A stretch of 64,000 nucleotides of DNA from Sedimentibacter saalensis (lineage in GTDB: Bacteria > Bacillota > Clostridia > Tissierellales > Sedimentibacteraceae). The stretch's first letter is position 1, and every line of letters starts with the position of its first letter. A program made the translations under genes and the position numbers. Under the pieces are notes generated by a model. The model was not told where the DNA came from. It ran no database searches and saw only the letters and a program-made list of their open reading frames with translations. The stretch is taken from contig NZ_VLKH01000004.1 in the NCBI RefSeq assembly GCF_007830175.1, positions 346,399 to 410,398 on the forward strand, in the 5' to 3' direction. Below, one piece after another: positions 23,926 to 32,802 of the stretch.

Positions 23926-24888
23926 TTAGCTCCATTCCTTTTCTCTTTTGTCCAGGAATTTTTTAATAATAGATACTGCAATGTAACCCAAAACAGCCAT
24001 TGTTATTCCGGCTGCAGAGGCAAGGCCATAGCTTCCGCCACCTAATACTTCCTCAACAACTTTAAGTGCAATGGTTGATGTTCCGTATTGGCCGTTTGTC
24101 AATAATTGTGGATGGAGAAATACTCTGAATGCTGCTGTTGCACCTAAGATTGTAACAGTGCATATTGTTGGCCATACGCTTGGTATTATAATGTGAATGA
24201 ATTCCTGCCAGTTTGTTATTCCATCTAACTCAGCTGATTCCAATATCTCTTTAGGTATTTTTGCAATTGCTCCGCTTAAAATCAGATTATTAAAACCGAT
24301 ACCTGCCCATACGCAATAAATAAATACATTTATTAGAGCTGTCTTGGGATCTCCCAGCCAGACCCTTGTAAGGTTCTCCATTCCAATTCTTGTTAAAAGC
24401 TCATTAACCAATCCTTGGTTTGGAGCCCAGGCAAATGACCAAACCATGGTCAATATAACTATTGATATAATATTGGGGATAAAAAGCACTGCATTAAAAA
24501 ATCTATAAAAAGGAATTTTTTTAGACAGCACGTATGCCACAACCAATGATAAGGGAACTATAACCAAGACGTTCAATCCAAGCCATAAGAATGTATTCCT
24601 AAATGCTATTCCGTATGAAGCAGTATTATTTATTATCTTATTAAATAGTTCCATGTAGTTTTCTATACCGGCAAAACGCATTTTACCTGTAAATCTGTTT
24701 AATCTTTGAAATGAATAAGCTAAAGTCTGCAAGTTCATAAAAAGTGTGAAAATCAGCCAATGAGCAACAGGCCATGCCAGCATTAAAACAACAAATAATT
24801 TTGATTTGTTCAATTTATTTGATTTCACTTTAATTAACTTTTTATTTTTGTCTTTGTTTTCGATTTTTGAAATTTCGCTCAAAATCAT
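23926..24888 (-). CDS. Sugar ABC importer permease, MalF type
   Basis: About 320 residues with a charged N-terminal tail of 30 residues, six membrane helices and an EAA loop at ESAELDGITNWQEFIHIIIP. It pairs with the permease at 23079 and the binding protein at 24964. The exact start is uncertain: GTG 24891, ATG 24888 or TTG 24882 all lie near AGAGAGG. I give the ATG. A strong hairpin (24916-24953) separates it from the binding-protein gene. Confidence 0.87.
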   Translation of the reverse strand: MILSEISKIENKDKNKKLIKVKSNKLNKSKLFVVLMLAWPVAHWLIFTLFMNLQTLAYSFQRLNRFTGKMRFAGIENYMELFNKIINNTASYGIAFRNTFLWLGLNVLVIVPLSLVVAYVLSKKIPFYRFFNAVLFIPNIISIVILTMVWSFAWAPNQGLVNELLTRIGMENLTRVWLGDPKTALINVFIYCVWAGIGFNNLILSGAIAKIPKEILESAELDGITNWQEFIHIIIPSVWPTICTVTILGATAAFRVFLHPQLLTNGQYGTSTIALKVVEEVLGGGSYGLASAAGITMAVLGYIAVSIIKKFLDKREKEWS

Positions 24889-24915
24889 CACCTCTCTGAT
24901 AGCTATTTTAAACTC

Positions 24916-24953
24916 AAGGAACTCCTAATGAGCGTTCCATTATGGAGTTCCTT
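24916..24953 (-). promoter_or_regulatory. Intercistronic hairpin between binding-protein and permease genes
   Basis: A perfect 10-bp stem, AAGGAACTCC (24916-24925) with GGAGTTCCTT (24944-24953). In sugar ABC operons such hairpins protect or partly terminate the upstream message, so that binding protein exceeds permease. The T-tract after it is short, so read-through into the permease is expected. Confidence 0.6.
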
Positions 24954-24963
24954 TATAATCAGA

Positions 24964-26349
24964 TTATAAGCCTAAATCTGTTTTTACCCTATCATATTCT
25001 GTTGCAGCTTCATTTTTAAAGTCTTCTGCAGCCTTTTCAGGTGTTATTTCACCGGTTGAAATCTGAGTCAGATATGCATTTCCCAATGATTTAAACATTA
25101 AAGGGTTACTGCTTGCATCTGTATATTGATAATAAGCTTCATTAGTTATAACATCTTGGCATGTTTGAGTGAATTCACTTACTTCATCACTAAGTTCATA
25201 ATTAAATGGTCTTAATCCTCCTGCAAGCTTAGCAAACTGTTCACATGATTCCGGGCTTAAGCTGAATAAAACAAATGCTTTTGCGACTTCAGGCACTTCA
25301 GTATTGTTATATATAGCCATGTAGTCTGGCATATTAATAAATGATACAGGCTTATCCACTTTTCCACCTTGTGGAACAGGAGCCATAGCAATTCTGTATC
25401 CCTGCGGCCATGCTTCTGACATTTCGTTTTCTAACCAGTACCCATTGAGTATCATAGCTACTTTGTTGTTAATGAACTCCATTTGAACCTGTGTATGATC
25501 TAGTGCAGTAGTTCCGCTCATTATGTAACCTTTGTCAAATAATTTCCTAAAGTTCTTGAATGATTCCAACACTGCTGTATCTCCATAAATATCAGCACTT
25601 GTTGGGTTTTTATATTCTCCAAAGAATTTTTCTTCGCCCATTGCTTGTAACTGCCATCCTCTAATGAACGGTCTTGTATAATTAGGAAATTTTCCTGGAT
25701 AAGTCAAAGGTGCAATACCGGCAGATTTAATCTCTTCACATAAAGCTTCGAATTCTTCCCAAGTTTTTGGATATTCCCAACCATGTTCTTCAAACATATT
25801 TACATTGTAAACAACGCTCATAGGACCTGCTGACCAAGGAACAGAGTATTTTTTTATTCCGCCATTATCTTTTCCAAGGTCAAAGTAAAATTTATCTTTT
25901 GCTACATCAGTAATATACTCATCCAATGTCATATCAGTTCCCGGAACTTTTTCTTCATAAAGACTTGTTAAATCCATTACCAAACCCTGTGGTCCCCATT
26001 CTTCCCACATGCTACCGTTTGCCATATAAACATCCGGTGCATCTACTCCGCTTTCAATCATTGGTGTTAAAGTTTCTGTAAGGTTAGCATCTCCAACCAA
26101 CTCCACTGTTACATTTGGATATTGTTTTTCAAATTCTGTTTTAAGCCAGTTCTGCCACTTGTTGCCGAAACCTGCTTCGAAAAATGTTACTTTCAGAGTT
26201 ACTTCTTTATCTTGTGGAACGCTGGGAGCAGCTTCGTTTGATGCATTATTAGCTGCGTTGCTGTCTGCTGCTGTCCCTCCGCTGCTGCATCCTGCTAACA
26301 GCATTGCAGCTACTAGAGTAATTGATAATACCTTTGCAAACTTTTTCAT
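24964..26349 (-). CDS. Sugar ABC importer substrate-binding lipoprotein
   Basis: 461 residues of the family-1 extracellular solute-binding class. A signal peptide ends in LLAGC (lipobox Cys near residue 21), followed by a Ser/Ala/Asn-rich linker. The mature protein has the expected two-lobe fold with an Asp/Trp-rich ligand region (VYMANGSMWEEWGPQG). Operon context predicts GlcNAc, MurNAc or small muropeptide sugars as ligand. It is the first gene of the unit, with GGAGG before its ATG, and sits under the RpiR-type operator at 26445. Confidence 0.9.
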   Translation of the reverse strand: MKKFAKVLSITLVAAMLLAGCSSGGTAADSNAANNASNEAAPSVPQDKEVTLKVTFFEAGFGNKWQNWLKTEFEKQYPNVTVELVGDANLTETLTPMIESGVDAPDVYMANGSMWEEWGPQGLVMDLTSLYEEKVPGTDMTLDEYITDVAKDKFYFDLGKDNGGIKKYSVPWSAGPMSVVYNVNMFEEHGWEYPKTWEEFEALCEEIKSAGIAPLTYPGKFPNYTRPFIRGWQLQAMGEEKFFGEYKNPTSADIYGDTAVLESFKNFRKLFDKGYIMSGTTALDHTQVQMEFINNKVAMILNGYWLENEMSEAWPQGYRIAMAPVPQGGKVDKPVSFINMPDYMAIYNNTEVPEVAKAFVLFSLSPESCEQFAKLAGGLRPFNYELSDEVSEFTQTCQDVITNEAYYQYTDASSNPLMFKSLGNAYLTQISTGEITPEKAAEDFKNEAATEYDRVKTDLGL

Positions 26350-26432
26350 TACTATTCCTCCATAATTATTTTTGAAAGCCAGATGCTTTCTGAATTAATT
26401 TGAAACATTTATTGAAATTTTATTTTAAATTA

Positions 26433-26461
26433 ATTATAGTTTATTTGAAACATTATTTCAA
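26433..26461 (-). promoter_or_regulatory. Amino-sugar operon promoter with overlapping RpiR/MurR-type operator
   Basis: On the minus strand TTGAAA (26456-26461), a 17-base spacer and TATAAT (26433-26438). A dyad TTGAAA-CATTA-TTTCAA (26445-26461) covers the -35, so a bound repressor would exclude polymerase. Two further TTGAAA half-sites (26400-26405 and 26412-26417) lie downstream of the -10. The TGAAA-n5-TTTCA form is typical of RpiR-family operators. Confidence 0.72.
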
Positions 26462-26534
26462 CAGTTTAATTTATAAATTTAACTTTTTTACAATAAAAAA
26501 TAAATAAGATTTAGACTTGTTGTCGCAATCTTAC

Positions 26535-27386
26535 TTATTTTAGCTTTAAACCGGAAATTATGCTGCCCGTTTCTATTATTTGTTTTGGAATATGATCGTA
26601 ATTTTTCTTAATTAAACTCATGAATATGATGTCAATTAAGGTTAACTGCGATATTCTTGAAGATATGGCTCCTATTCTAAAACCCTGTTCTATATGTATT
26701 GTATTAATATTTATATCAGAAATATCAGCTATTGGATTTTTGCCGACATGAGTTATTGAAATTGTTTTAGCTCCTCTTTCTTTTGCCAGTTTCAGGCTGT
26801 TAAATGTTTCTTTAGTCTTGCCGCTATTGGAAATGGCAATTGCTATGTCATTTTTGTTTATGTAGGATGCTGAAACAAGCTGCAGATGGTAATCGCTGTG
26901 CAGACTGGTTTTCATATTTATTCTCACTAATTTATATTGAAAATCCAAAGCAACAACATAAGAACCACCAACACCAAACAAATGAATTGTATCTGCATTA
27001 TTTATTGCATCTACAGCTTCATCTATTATTTCTGATTTAATAATGGATTCTGTATTTTTAACAGCATTTATATGAGCGTTAATTACTTTAGAAATAATTT
27101 TTTCTGTAGAATCATTTGTGGTGATTTGTTCATATATTTCTTTTTCTTGATTTAATTCTTTACTTAAATTTTTGGCTATAGCCATTTGAAATTCTTTAAA
27201 ACCACTATATCCCAGCTTCTTTGAAAAACGAATTATTGCAGCGGGACTTGTATCAGATACACTTGCAAATTGTTGAACAGTCATTTCACATATTTCCAGC
27301 CTGTTATTTATTACATAGTCTGCTAATTTTTTATCATTTAAAGATAATGTAGGTTTTAAATTTTCTATAACATTTAATATATCCAT
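26535..27386 (-). CDS. RpiR/MurR-family transcriptional regulator
   Basis: 283 residues from ATG 27386, which has TAGGAG six bases upstream. The N-terminal HTH_6 domain (about 1-75; SPAAIIRFSKKLGYSGFKEF) is followed by an SIS sugar-phosphate-binding domain (about 105-250; GVGGSYVVA and SNSGKTKE). Regulators of this class sense MurNAc-6-phosphate or related sugar phosphates. It lies immediately upstream of the amino-sugar operon on the same strand, with a suitable operator at 26445. That makes it the likely local repressor. Confidence 0.9.
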   Translation of the reverse strand: MDILNVIENLKPTLSLNDKKLADYVINNRLEICEMTVQQFASVSDTSPAAIIRFSKKLGYSGFKEFQMAIAKNLSKELNQEKEIYEQITTNDSTEKIISKVINAHINAVKNTESIIKSEIIDEAVDAINNADTIHLFGVGGSYVVALDFQYKLVRINMKTSLHSDYHLQLVSASYINKNDIAIAISNSGKTKETFNSLKLAKERGAKTISITHVGKNPIADISDININTIHIEQGFRIGAISSRISQLTLIDIIFMSLIKKNYDHIPKQIIETGSIISGLKLK

Positions 27387-27534
27387 TATTACGCTCCTAA
27401 AAACTTTGAGACATGACCGTAAATGTTTTGCCGTATAATATGAAATGAGCGTCAAAACGTATTGATACTCTAATCATACCATATTATTACAAAATAAACA
27501 ATAAAGTATAGCGAACTCTCTCTATATTCTCTAT

Positions 27535-28341
27535 TTAAATCCCTTTAATTCTCTTAAAAATCATCACGGCCTCCAGAACTCCTCCTCCAATGGCTCTTGC
27601 CTTGTCAGAAATTGAAAAACAATTTTCAAGCTGGTCCACTCTTGGGTCCACATCTCCGACCTTGAAATTTTCAGTCACATATGTGTTGTCTCTTAAAATT
27701 CCTCTGAGTATGCCGTCAATTTTTGCTTTTACTTCCTTACCGTCAACTATAGCTACAGTTTCTCCGCATTTAATTATATCACCGATGTTATGGGATGTCC
27801 TGAATGTTCCTTTGCACGGCGAATAAATTACCCGTTCCCATGTGTATCCTTCTATGCTTCCGGGTGTCTTTGTGTTAGGAGCTGCTTCACCTTCAAAAAT
27901 AATTCTTCCAAGATTGTGTCCCCTGTTGCTTTCAATTACAGCATCAACATCTATTCCTGCTGTGAATCCGGGACCCACTGCAACAGTAACAGGAGCAAGA
28001 TTCCTGCTCATGCCGGTATTTTTTTTTGCTATTATTGAATCAACTACAACATCCGGTTTCAATATGTTTATATAATATCCTTCAGGATCAACAGCTATCG
28101 GAACCTGGTCCTTTTCCCATGCACTGTATATTTCATCTGCATTTTCAGCCAATATGCAAACTGTATCCTCAAGAACTTTTATTCCGCTGTATACTGCTTC
28201 TGAGAAACATACCGTCCTTCTTATGGAAGTAGGCTGTTTTGTTTCAAGAATGAGCACCCTGAAACCGGATCTGTGAAGTTTCTGTACAACACCTGAAGCA
28301 ATATCTCCTCCGCCTCTTACCAGGACAATATTTGATTTCAT
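27535..28341 (-). CDS. yqeB: Selenium-dependent molybdenum hydroxylase accessory protein YqeB
   Basis: 268 residues of the EF2563/YqeB family. It opens with VRGGGDIASGVVQKLHRSGF, an NAD-binding-like loop shared with XdhC-type proteins, and ends with the biotinyl/lipoyl-like segment containing GETVAIVDGKEVKAKIDGILRG. In genome comparisons this family always accompanies selenium-dependent molybdenum hydroxylases, and the protein is thought to help install or handle the labile selenium. It overlaps the nucleotidyltransferase gene by 4 bp. It is 10.7 kb from the hydroxylase subunits. Confidence 0.88.
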   Translation of the reverse strand: MKSNIVLVRGGGDIASGVVQKLHRSGFRVLILETKQPTSIRRTVCFSEAVYSGIKVLEDTVCILAENADEIYSAWEKDQVPIAVDPEGYYINILKPDVVVDSIIAKKNTGMSRNLAPVTVAVGPGFTAGIDVDAVIESNRGHNLGRIIFEGEAAPNTKTPGSIEGYTWERVIYSPCKGTFRTSHNIGDIIKCGETVAIVDGKEVKAKIDGILRGILRDNTYVTENFKVGDVDPRVDQLENCFSISDKARAIGGGVLEAVMIFKRIKGI

Positions 28342-28922
28342 CTTTCCACCTTCTTACTGACATTTTCATAATCTTCAATGGTATCAATATCCAAGAATTC
28401 ATATTCTCTGTCTGTGTCTACAAAGACTATTTTATCCTTATTATTAACTATGACAGCCTTTCCTCCATTGTCTTTGCTAAGCATTAAAAGTTCCTCCTTT
28501 AGCCAATGTGGAAAAATTACAGGATTCCTCATTTTATCTTTGCACCTGGGCACTATAATACAACAGGGATTTTTTTCAAAACTTTCAAGCATGAGCTTTA
28601 CAGTTTCAACAGATACAAGCGGCTGATCTGCCACAAAAAACATGTACCCATCGGCTTCCTTTGATTTTTGAACGCCAAGAATTACAGACCGGCTCTGACC
28701 GTTCTCATACTCTGTATTTTTAACAGCATTAAATCCCAGAAGCCTGGACTTTTGCAGTATTTCCTCATCCTTTGCCACAACAGTCTTATCATAAAAATCG
28801 CATTTATTGATTGTGTCAAGTATGTATTCAAAAATTTGCCTGTCTTTTAATTTCATGAGGAGTTTATTTTTATTCATCCTTCTTGACATACCTGAAGCCA
28901 TAACTATTGCGCTAACATTCAT
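28338..28922 (-). CDS. mocA: Molybdenum cofactor cytidylyltransferase-like protein (MocA/YgfJ)
   Basis: 194 residues of the MobA-like nucleotidyltransferase fold. The nucleotide-binding N-terminus is VMASGMSRRMNKNKLLM, with Lys pairs, and FFVADQPLVS is the metal-binding Asp segment. It should attach CMP to molybdopterin, giving the MCD cofactor used by xanthine dehydrogenase-type hydroxylases. It sits between yqeB and yqeC, overlapping both (4 bp and 11 bp). This matches the known yqeB-ygfJ-yqeC grouping. Confidence 0.85.
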   Translation of the reverse strand: MNVSAIVMASGMSRRMNKNKLLMKLKDRQIFEYILDTINKCDFYDKTVVAKDEEILQKSRLLGFNAVKNTEYENGQSRSVILGVQKSKEADGYMFFVADQPLVSVETVKLMLESFEKNPCCIIVPRCKDKMRNPVIFPHWLKEELLMLSKDNGGKAVIVNNKDKIVFVDTDREYEFLDIDTIEDYENVSKKVER

Positions 28923-29649
28923 AATATACCCCTTCTTTCAATGAACCCGTGCAAATTTTAAAATCAAATGCATTCCCTGCAGCATTTGTTTTCAGGTATT
29001 CTGCAAGTTTTCGAGCTGTCTGTATCTTTTCACTGTCATCTGCCCTGTTAATGAACAAGTACAAACTTCCTCTTGAATTTTTAAATATTCCATCTGGGCT
29101 GGAACATATTCTTCCTACGGTTTCATTGTCTACAATCAAGCTTCCTTCAGTAAACTTAATGAAACCCTCGTAATTATATATATTGTCCTGTTTTATTTTT
29201 TCGCCCAGCATGTCAATGGGAAAAACACCAATTGTCTTTGTTGTTTTTCTTAGTATAGGAGGTTCATGGTCCTTCCATGCTTTGAGAGGCAGCATTTTTG
29301 AACCATCTGCCTCAATGAGCACAACATCAAAATCATCCATTACACTTTCAAGGTCTTCATCACTGATTCCAATCAGTTTTTTTTCTTCCTTAATGTACTT
29401 GCTGGAAATCACTGTTTCTCCCTCATGATTCTTCATTTTATCTCGAATGTAATCATCTATGCAAGGGTATATGAAATCATAATATTCTTTTGAAGGCATT
29501 AAAATTTTGGTGCTGGTGGTTATAAGCACCCTGCTCTTTTTCCTCAGTTCATTTCCAAGTGTAAACAGAAGAGATGTCTTCCCTCCTGTACCTGTAATTG
29601 AAACAACATCACCCTTTTTTATATCAAACAATTCCTTTAAAGTTTTCAT
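28912..29649 (-). CDS. yqeC: Selenium-dependent hydroxylase accessory protein YqeC
   Basis: 245 residues with an N-terminal P-loop SITGTGGKTSLLF (about 18-30) and the family motif TTSTKI. DVVLIEADGSKMLPLKAW, containing a Walker B-like Asp/Glu, follows near residue 115. YqeC is a marker protein of selenium-dependent molybdenum hydroxylase systems. GAGGATTT precedes the ATG and a good promoter lies at 29699-29727, making this the first gene of the three-gene accessory operon. Confidence 0.88.
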   Translation of the reverse strand: MKTLKELFDIKKGDVVSITGTGGKTSLLFTLGNELRKKSRVLITTSTKILMPSKEYYDFIYPCIDDYIRDKMKNHEGETVISSKYIKEEKKLIGISDEDLESVMDDFDVVLIEADGSKMLPLKAWKDHEPPILRKTTKTIGVFPIDMLGEKIKQDNIYNYEGFIKFTEGSLIVDNETVGRICSSPDGIFKNSRGSLYLFINRADDSEKIQTARKLAEYLKTNAAGNAFDFKICTGSLKEGVYYEC

Positions 29650-29698
29650 AAATCCTCATTTTTAAACCATGAAGGCAGATACTGAAATCATTTTATTA

Positions 29699-29727
29699 AT
29701 TATACAATTTATAATATTAAATATCAA
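29699..29727 (-). promoter_or_regulatory. Promoter of the yqeC-mocA-yqeB operon
   Basis: Minus strand TTGATA (29722-29727), 17-base spacer, TATAAT (29699-29704), about 50 bp upstream of yqeC. Confidence 0.65.
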
Positions 29728-29810
29728 TGAATATAAAATGATATACGCGATTCTGGTTGATTTTCAAATAGAATGGTATTTTTAGAAGCTGAAATATTGT
29801 TCCTCTTTAC

Positions 29811-29837
29811 AAAAAAGAGCAATGAATTACATTGCTC
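29811..29837 (-). terminator. Terminator after guanine deaminase
   Basis: Eight-bp stem GAGCAATG/CATTGCTC (29817-29824 and 29830-29837) followed on the minus strand by six T residues. Confidence 0.8.
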
Positions 29838-29842
29838 AGATT

Positions 29843-31105
29843 TTATATCAATTTCCCTGCCACATATTTTTTGACTATATTTTCATGTGAGCCCACATAA
29901 ACAAATCTTTCAAGTCTTTCCTCCAGGTTGTGAGGAATTTCGTTTATGAGATTTTCATCATCAATTACTAGGGCATCAAACTGATAACCCTTCTCAAATG
30001 AGCCTACCTTGCCGAAGAAAGAACCTCCGCCTTTAGTGGCAAGATAAAATGCTTCAGAAAAGCTAACTGGCTTATATTCCGGAAAAACAGTCCAGTAAAG
30101 TTTTGATGTCTTGATTGTTTCAACTATGTGTTCTCTCATGTTGAGAGAATGAGCTCCTCCCACATCAGAGCCAAGTCCAATTTTTAGTCCTGCGTCCATA
30201 TATTTTCTAAGAGGCATCATGCCGCTTGACAAATTTGCATTAGACTGAGGGCAGTGGGCTATCATCACTTCACGTTCTTTAAGCATAATGAGCTCATCAT
30301 CTGAGCAGTGGACACAGTGAGCCATTACTGTCTGACCTTTGGGCATAAGACCATAGTCATTATAAACACTTGTAAAATCCCTGCACTCAGGATGAAGTTC
30401 TTTCACCCACTTTATTTCATCCTTGTTCTCATCAAGATGTGACTGAACAGGAAGATTATACTTATTTACTATTTCTGATAGTTTTTTCATGAGCTCTGCA
30501 GTTGTGCACGGAACATATCTGGGTGTAACAATATAATCCACATTGTCATTGTTTTTTGTACTGTTCATCCACTCAATAAGTTCAACTGTTTCATTTGCAG
30601 ATGTCAATGTATCTTCCATGAGGCCTTCTATTGAATTTCTATCCATATTCACTTTTCCAACCAATGCTCCCATGCCTGACTTTCTGAGAAGTTCAATCAA
30701 TATCTTAGTACCTTCAGAGTGGCTTGTTGCAAACATGCTTGCCCTTGTGGTGCCGTTCTTTTTCATCTCTTCGATTGTCAGACTATATGATGACCTTGCA
30801 AATTCAGCATCCTTGTAATTTCCTTCAACTGCAAAAGTATATTTCTCAAGCCATGGTAAAAGTTCAAGGCTAAATCCCATACCTGCATTGACCCACTGTG
30901 GTGCGTGAACATGTACATCGTTGAATCCCGGTATTATGAGTCCCTTTGTATCTACCTCCGGCAATATATTTTTATATTTTTCGGGGGGCTGTGAATAAAC
31001 TCCTTCAATAATTCCTTCTTCAACAGCTATATATCCATTTTTAACTATTGTAAATTTTTCTGATGTTTCAGTGTAAAGAATATTTCCTTTATATATTTTA
31101 ATCAT
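29843..31105 (-). CDS. guaD: Guanine deaminase
   Basis: A 420-residue amidohydrolase. Metal and active-site motifs are DVHVHAPQ (the HxHAPQ form specific to guanine deaminase), SHLDEN, MAHCVHCSD and GLGSDVGGAHSLNM. It hydrolyses guanine to xanthine and ammonia in the cytoplasm. Xanthine is the expected substrate of the molybdenum hydroxylase at 13.3-16.9 kb, so the two support a purine-fermentation or salvage route. It is a single gene with GAGGATT before the ATG and a terminator behind it. Confidence 0.93.
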   Translation of the reverse strand: MIKIYKGNILYTETSEKFTIVKNGYIAVEEGIIEGVYSQPPEKYKNILPEVDTKGLIIPGFNDVHVHAPQWVNAGMGFSLELLPWLEKYTFAVEGNYKDAEFARSSYSLTIEEMKKNGTTRASMFATSHSEGTKILIELLRKSGMGALVGKVNMDRNSIEGLMEDTLTSANETVELIEWMNSTKNNDNVDYIVTPRYVPCTTAELMKKLSEIVNKYNLPVQSHLDENKDEIKWVKELHPECRDFTSVYNDYGLMPKGQTVMAHCVHCSDDELIMLKEREVMIAHCPQSNANLSSGMMPLRKYMDAGLKIGLGSDVGGAHSLNMREHIVETIKTSKLYWTVFPEYKPVSFSEAFYLATKGGGSFFGKVGSFEKGYQFDALVIDDENLINEIPHNLEERLERFVYVGSHENIVKKYVAGKLI

Positions 31106-31186
31106 CTAAATCCTCTTTCTTATAACCTTAAAAACACAACTCTTAATCTTATCACAATTTCCATAATAATGCAATATATTTTTGAC

Positions 31187-31211
31187 AAAATAAAAGCACA
31201 GCGAACTGTGC
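31187..31211 (-). terminator. Terminator after the PrsW gene
   Basis: Stem GCACAG/CTGTGC (31196-31201 and 31206-31211) with a CGAA/TTCG tetraloop and a minus-strand TTTTATTTT tract. Confidence 0.78.
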
Positions 31212-31228
31212 CTTAATAGTGTGTATTC

Positions 31229-31918
31229 TTACAACCCGTTTCTTTTTTTCGAATCAGCATAATACACATTTAATTTCTTTAAGTTGTTCACCCAAAGATA
31301 AATAACAAAAGGTACGAATAAAACCATCAGAATATCTATTTGTGACATGAGTATGAAGTCAAAAATACCGTGGAGAACTGTAGGAACAGAGAGTGATTTC
31401 TTAAAATAATACTGGCTTTCTTCTTCTGTGAGAGCAAATTTTGCCATGGATAAATAATAACCCATTGTAACCGCAAAAAGCATGTGTGCAGGTACAGACA
31501 CAATTGCTCTGTAAAATCCTATGGATTCAACATCTGAAAATCTAAACACAACATACATTACATTTTCTATGGTTGCAAAACCGAGGGCTGCAATTACGCA
31601 ATATACTATGCCGTCCAGCTTCTCATCAAACACCGGATTGAAGTAAACATTTTTTAAAACAACCTGCCTTTTCATGTATTCCTCCGTGAGTCCGGCTACT
31701 ATGAAAGCCGTGTACCCAATACCGATTATTCCAGGAAACACATTGAAAAAAGTCAGAATGTTTTCCACAAAAATTGTTGGAATTACAGAAATTATCCCCA
31801 TAATGAAGACTTTTAAAAGAATTCTTACAGGTTCTCTGTCATGTCTGTCAAATAAATAGAAAAACAAACCAAGCGCAATGCCTGGGGTTATTGCCGTCAT
31901 AAATAAATTTATGTTCAT
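31229..31918 (-). CDS. prsW: PrsW-family glutamic intramembrane protease
   Basis: 229 residues with about eight membrane helices. Family motifs are in order: the EE pair in GLTEEYMKR, a DGIVY motif, ATIENVMY and the HGIFDF motif near residue 185. In Bacillus subtilis PrsW makes the site-1 cut in the anti-sigma factor RsiW in response to envelope stress. No sigma/anti-sigma pair is nearby, so the substrate here is unknown. GGAGAGG precedes the ATG. Confidence 0.88.
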   Translation of the reverse strand: MNINLFMTAITPGIALGLFFYLFDRHDREPVRILLKVFIMGIISVIPTIFVENILTFFNVFPGIIGIGYTAFIVAGLTEEYMKRQVVLKNVYFNPVFDEKLDGIVYCVIAALGFATIENVMYVVFRFSDVESIGFYRAIVSVPAHMLFAVTMGYYLSMAKFALTEEESQYYFKKSLSVPTVLHGIFDFILMSQIDILMVLFVPFVIYLWVNNLKKLNVYYADSKKRNGL

Positions 31919-32012
31919 AGCCTCTCCAATTATGAATTTTTACATAAAACTTATTCTTTTATATTATTACTTTATTATTCAATTGGCAAACTATTTTTAC
32001 AGGAAATAATTT

Positions 32013-32627
32013 TTACTGGCAGCTTATTGCCTGCTCCTGTGTTTTTTTCTGAGCGTCAAGGTATAGTCCCGATATGGTTGAAATAGGACAAATTGTGCAC
32101 CAGGTTCTTGGCTTGTAAACAAATGCAAGCACCAAACCAATTATGGTTGTGGTCATCATCATTGAATAAAAGCGGTATGCCATGTGTGTAATCCAAGGCA
32201 ATACGTTGTTTAATTCAATCATTTGCGGCATTTTGAAAGGAATTGGAAACACTATGAAAAACCTCAGCTGTTCCAATGGATTCATTAATCCCGACGCAAC
32301 TCTTGCCGTTGACATGGTGATGAAAAACAAGCTTATTCCGAAATATATCAGCATTATATATTTTAAGTTTCCTTTAATGAAATAAGTAGGAGTTTTTAAA
32401 GAAAACTTGCTTGTAAGTTTTCCTGCTTTTGTATATAGATTTGCTCTTGGGCAATATCCCTGACAATATGTCTTCCTTTTTGTTTTTACAAGCAATACCA
32501 TGGGAAGAATCATGCAAATCAGCCCCAGAAGCGAAAAGTGTATATTCACAAAACCAAGTGTGAAATATAAAATGTTGATGACAAAAAGATTTTTGTTGTT
32601 CTTTAAATTTTTAAAAAAATTAGTCAT
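32013..32627 (-). CDS. NapH-like membrane protein with two Cys-Pro motifs
   Basis: About 204 residues from ATG 32627, preceded by GGAGG. Four to five membrane helices are visible. Two cytoplasmic-facing cysteine motifs, YCQGYCPR (about residue 57) and TWCTICPIST (about 180), match the paired CxxxCP motifs of NapH/NosR/RdxA membrane electron carriers. The soluble ferredoxin domains of those proteins are absent. It may pass electrons from the quinone pool or ferredoxin to an unknown acceptor. No neighbouring redox gene explains it. Confidence 0.65.
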   Translation of the reverse strand: MTNFFKNLKNNKNLFVINILYFTLGFVNIHFSLLGLICMILPMVLLVKTKRKTYCQGYCPRANLYTKAGKLTSKFSLKTPTYFIKGNLKYIMLIYFGISLFFITMSTARVASGLMNPLEQLRFFIVFPIPFKMPQMIELNNVLPWITHMAYRFYSMMMTTTIIGLVLAFVYKPRTWCTICPISTISGLYLDAQKKTQEQAISCQ

Positions 32628-32802
32628 TAATACCTCCATGCAATTTCGCGACAAAAAAATATACAACTAAAAATTTTGGCGATATTCATTCGTGAAAATT
32701 AATTAATTGCATATATTTTTTAATCTTAATATGACTTAACTAATATGTTGTCATAGTATACATGTTGGTATGTATATGTTCTGTGATTAAATCACTGAAC
32801 CG

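Noticed and set aside
17118-27386. A chitin or N,N'-diacetylchitobiose operon.
   Set aside because: murQ and a YbbE-like hydrolase are present and there is no chitinase, chitobiose phosphorylase or hexosaminidase, so a peptidoglycan-sugar route fits better.
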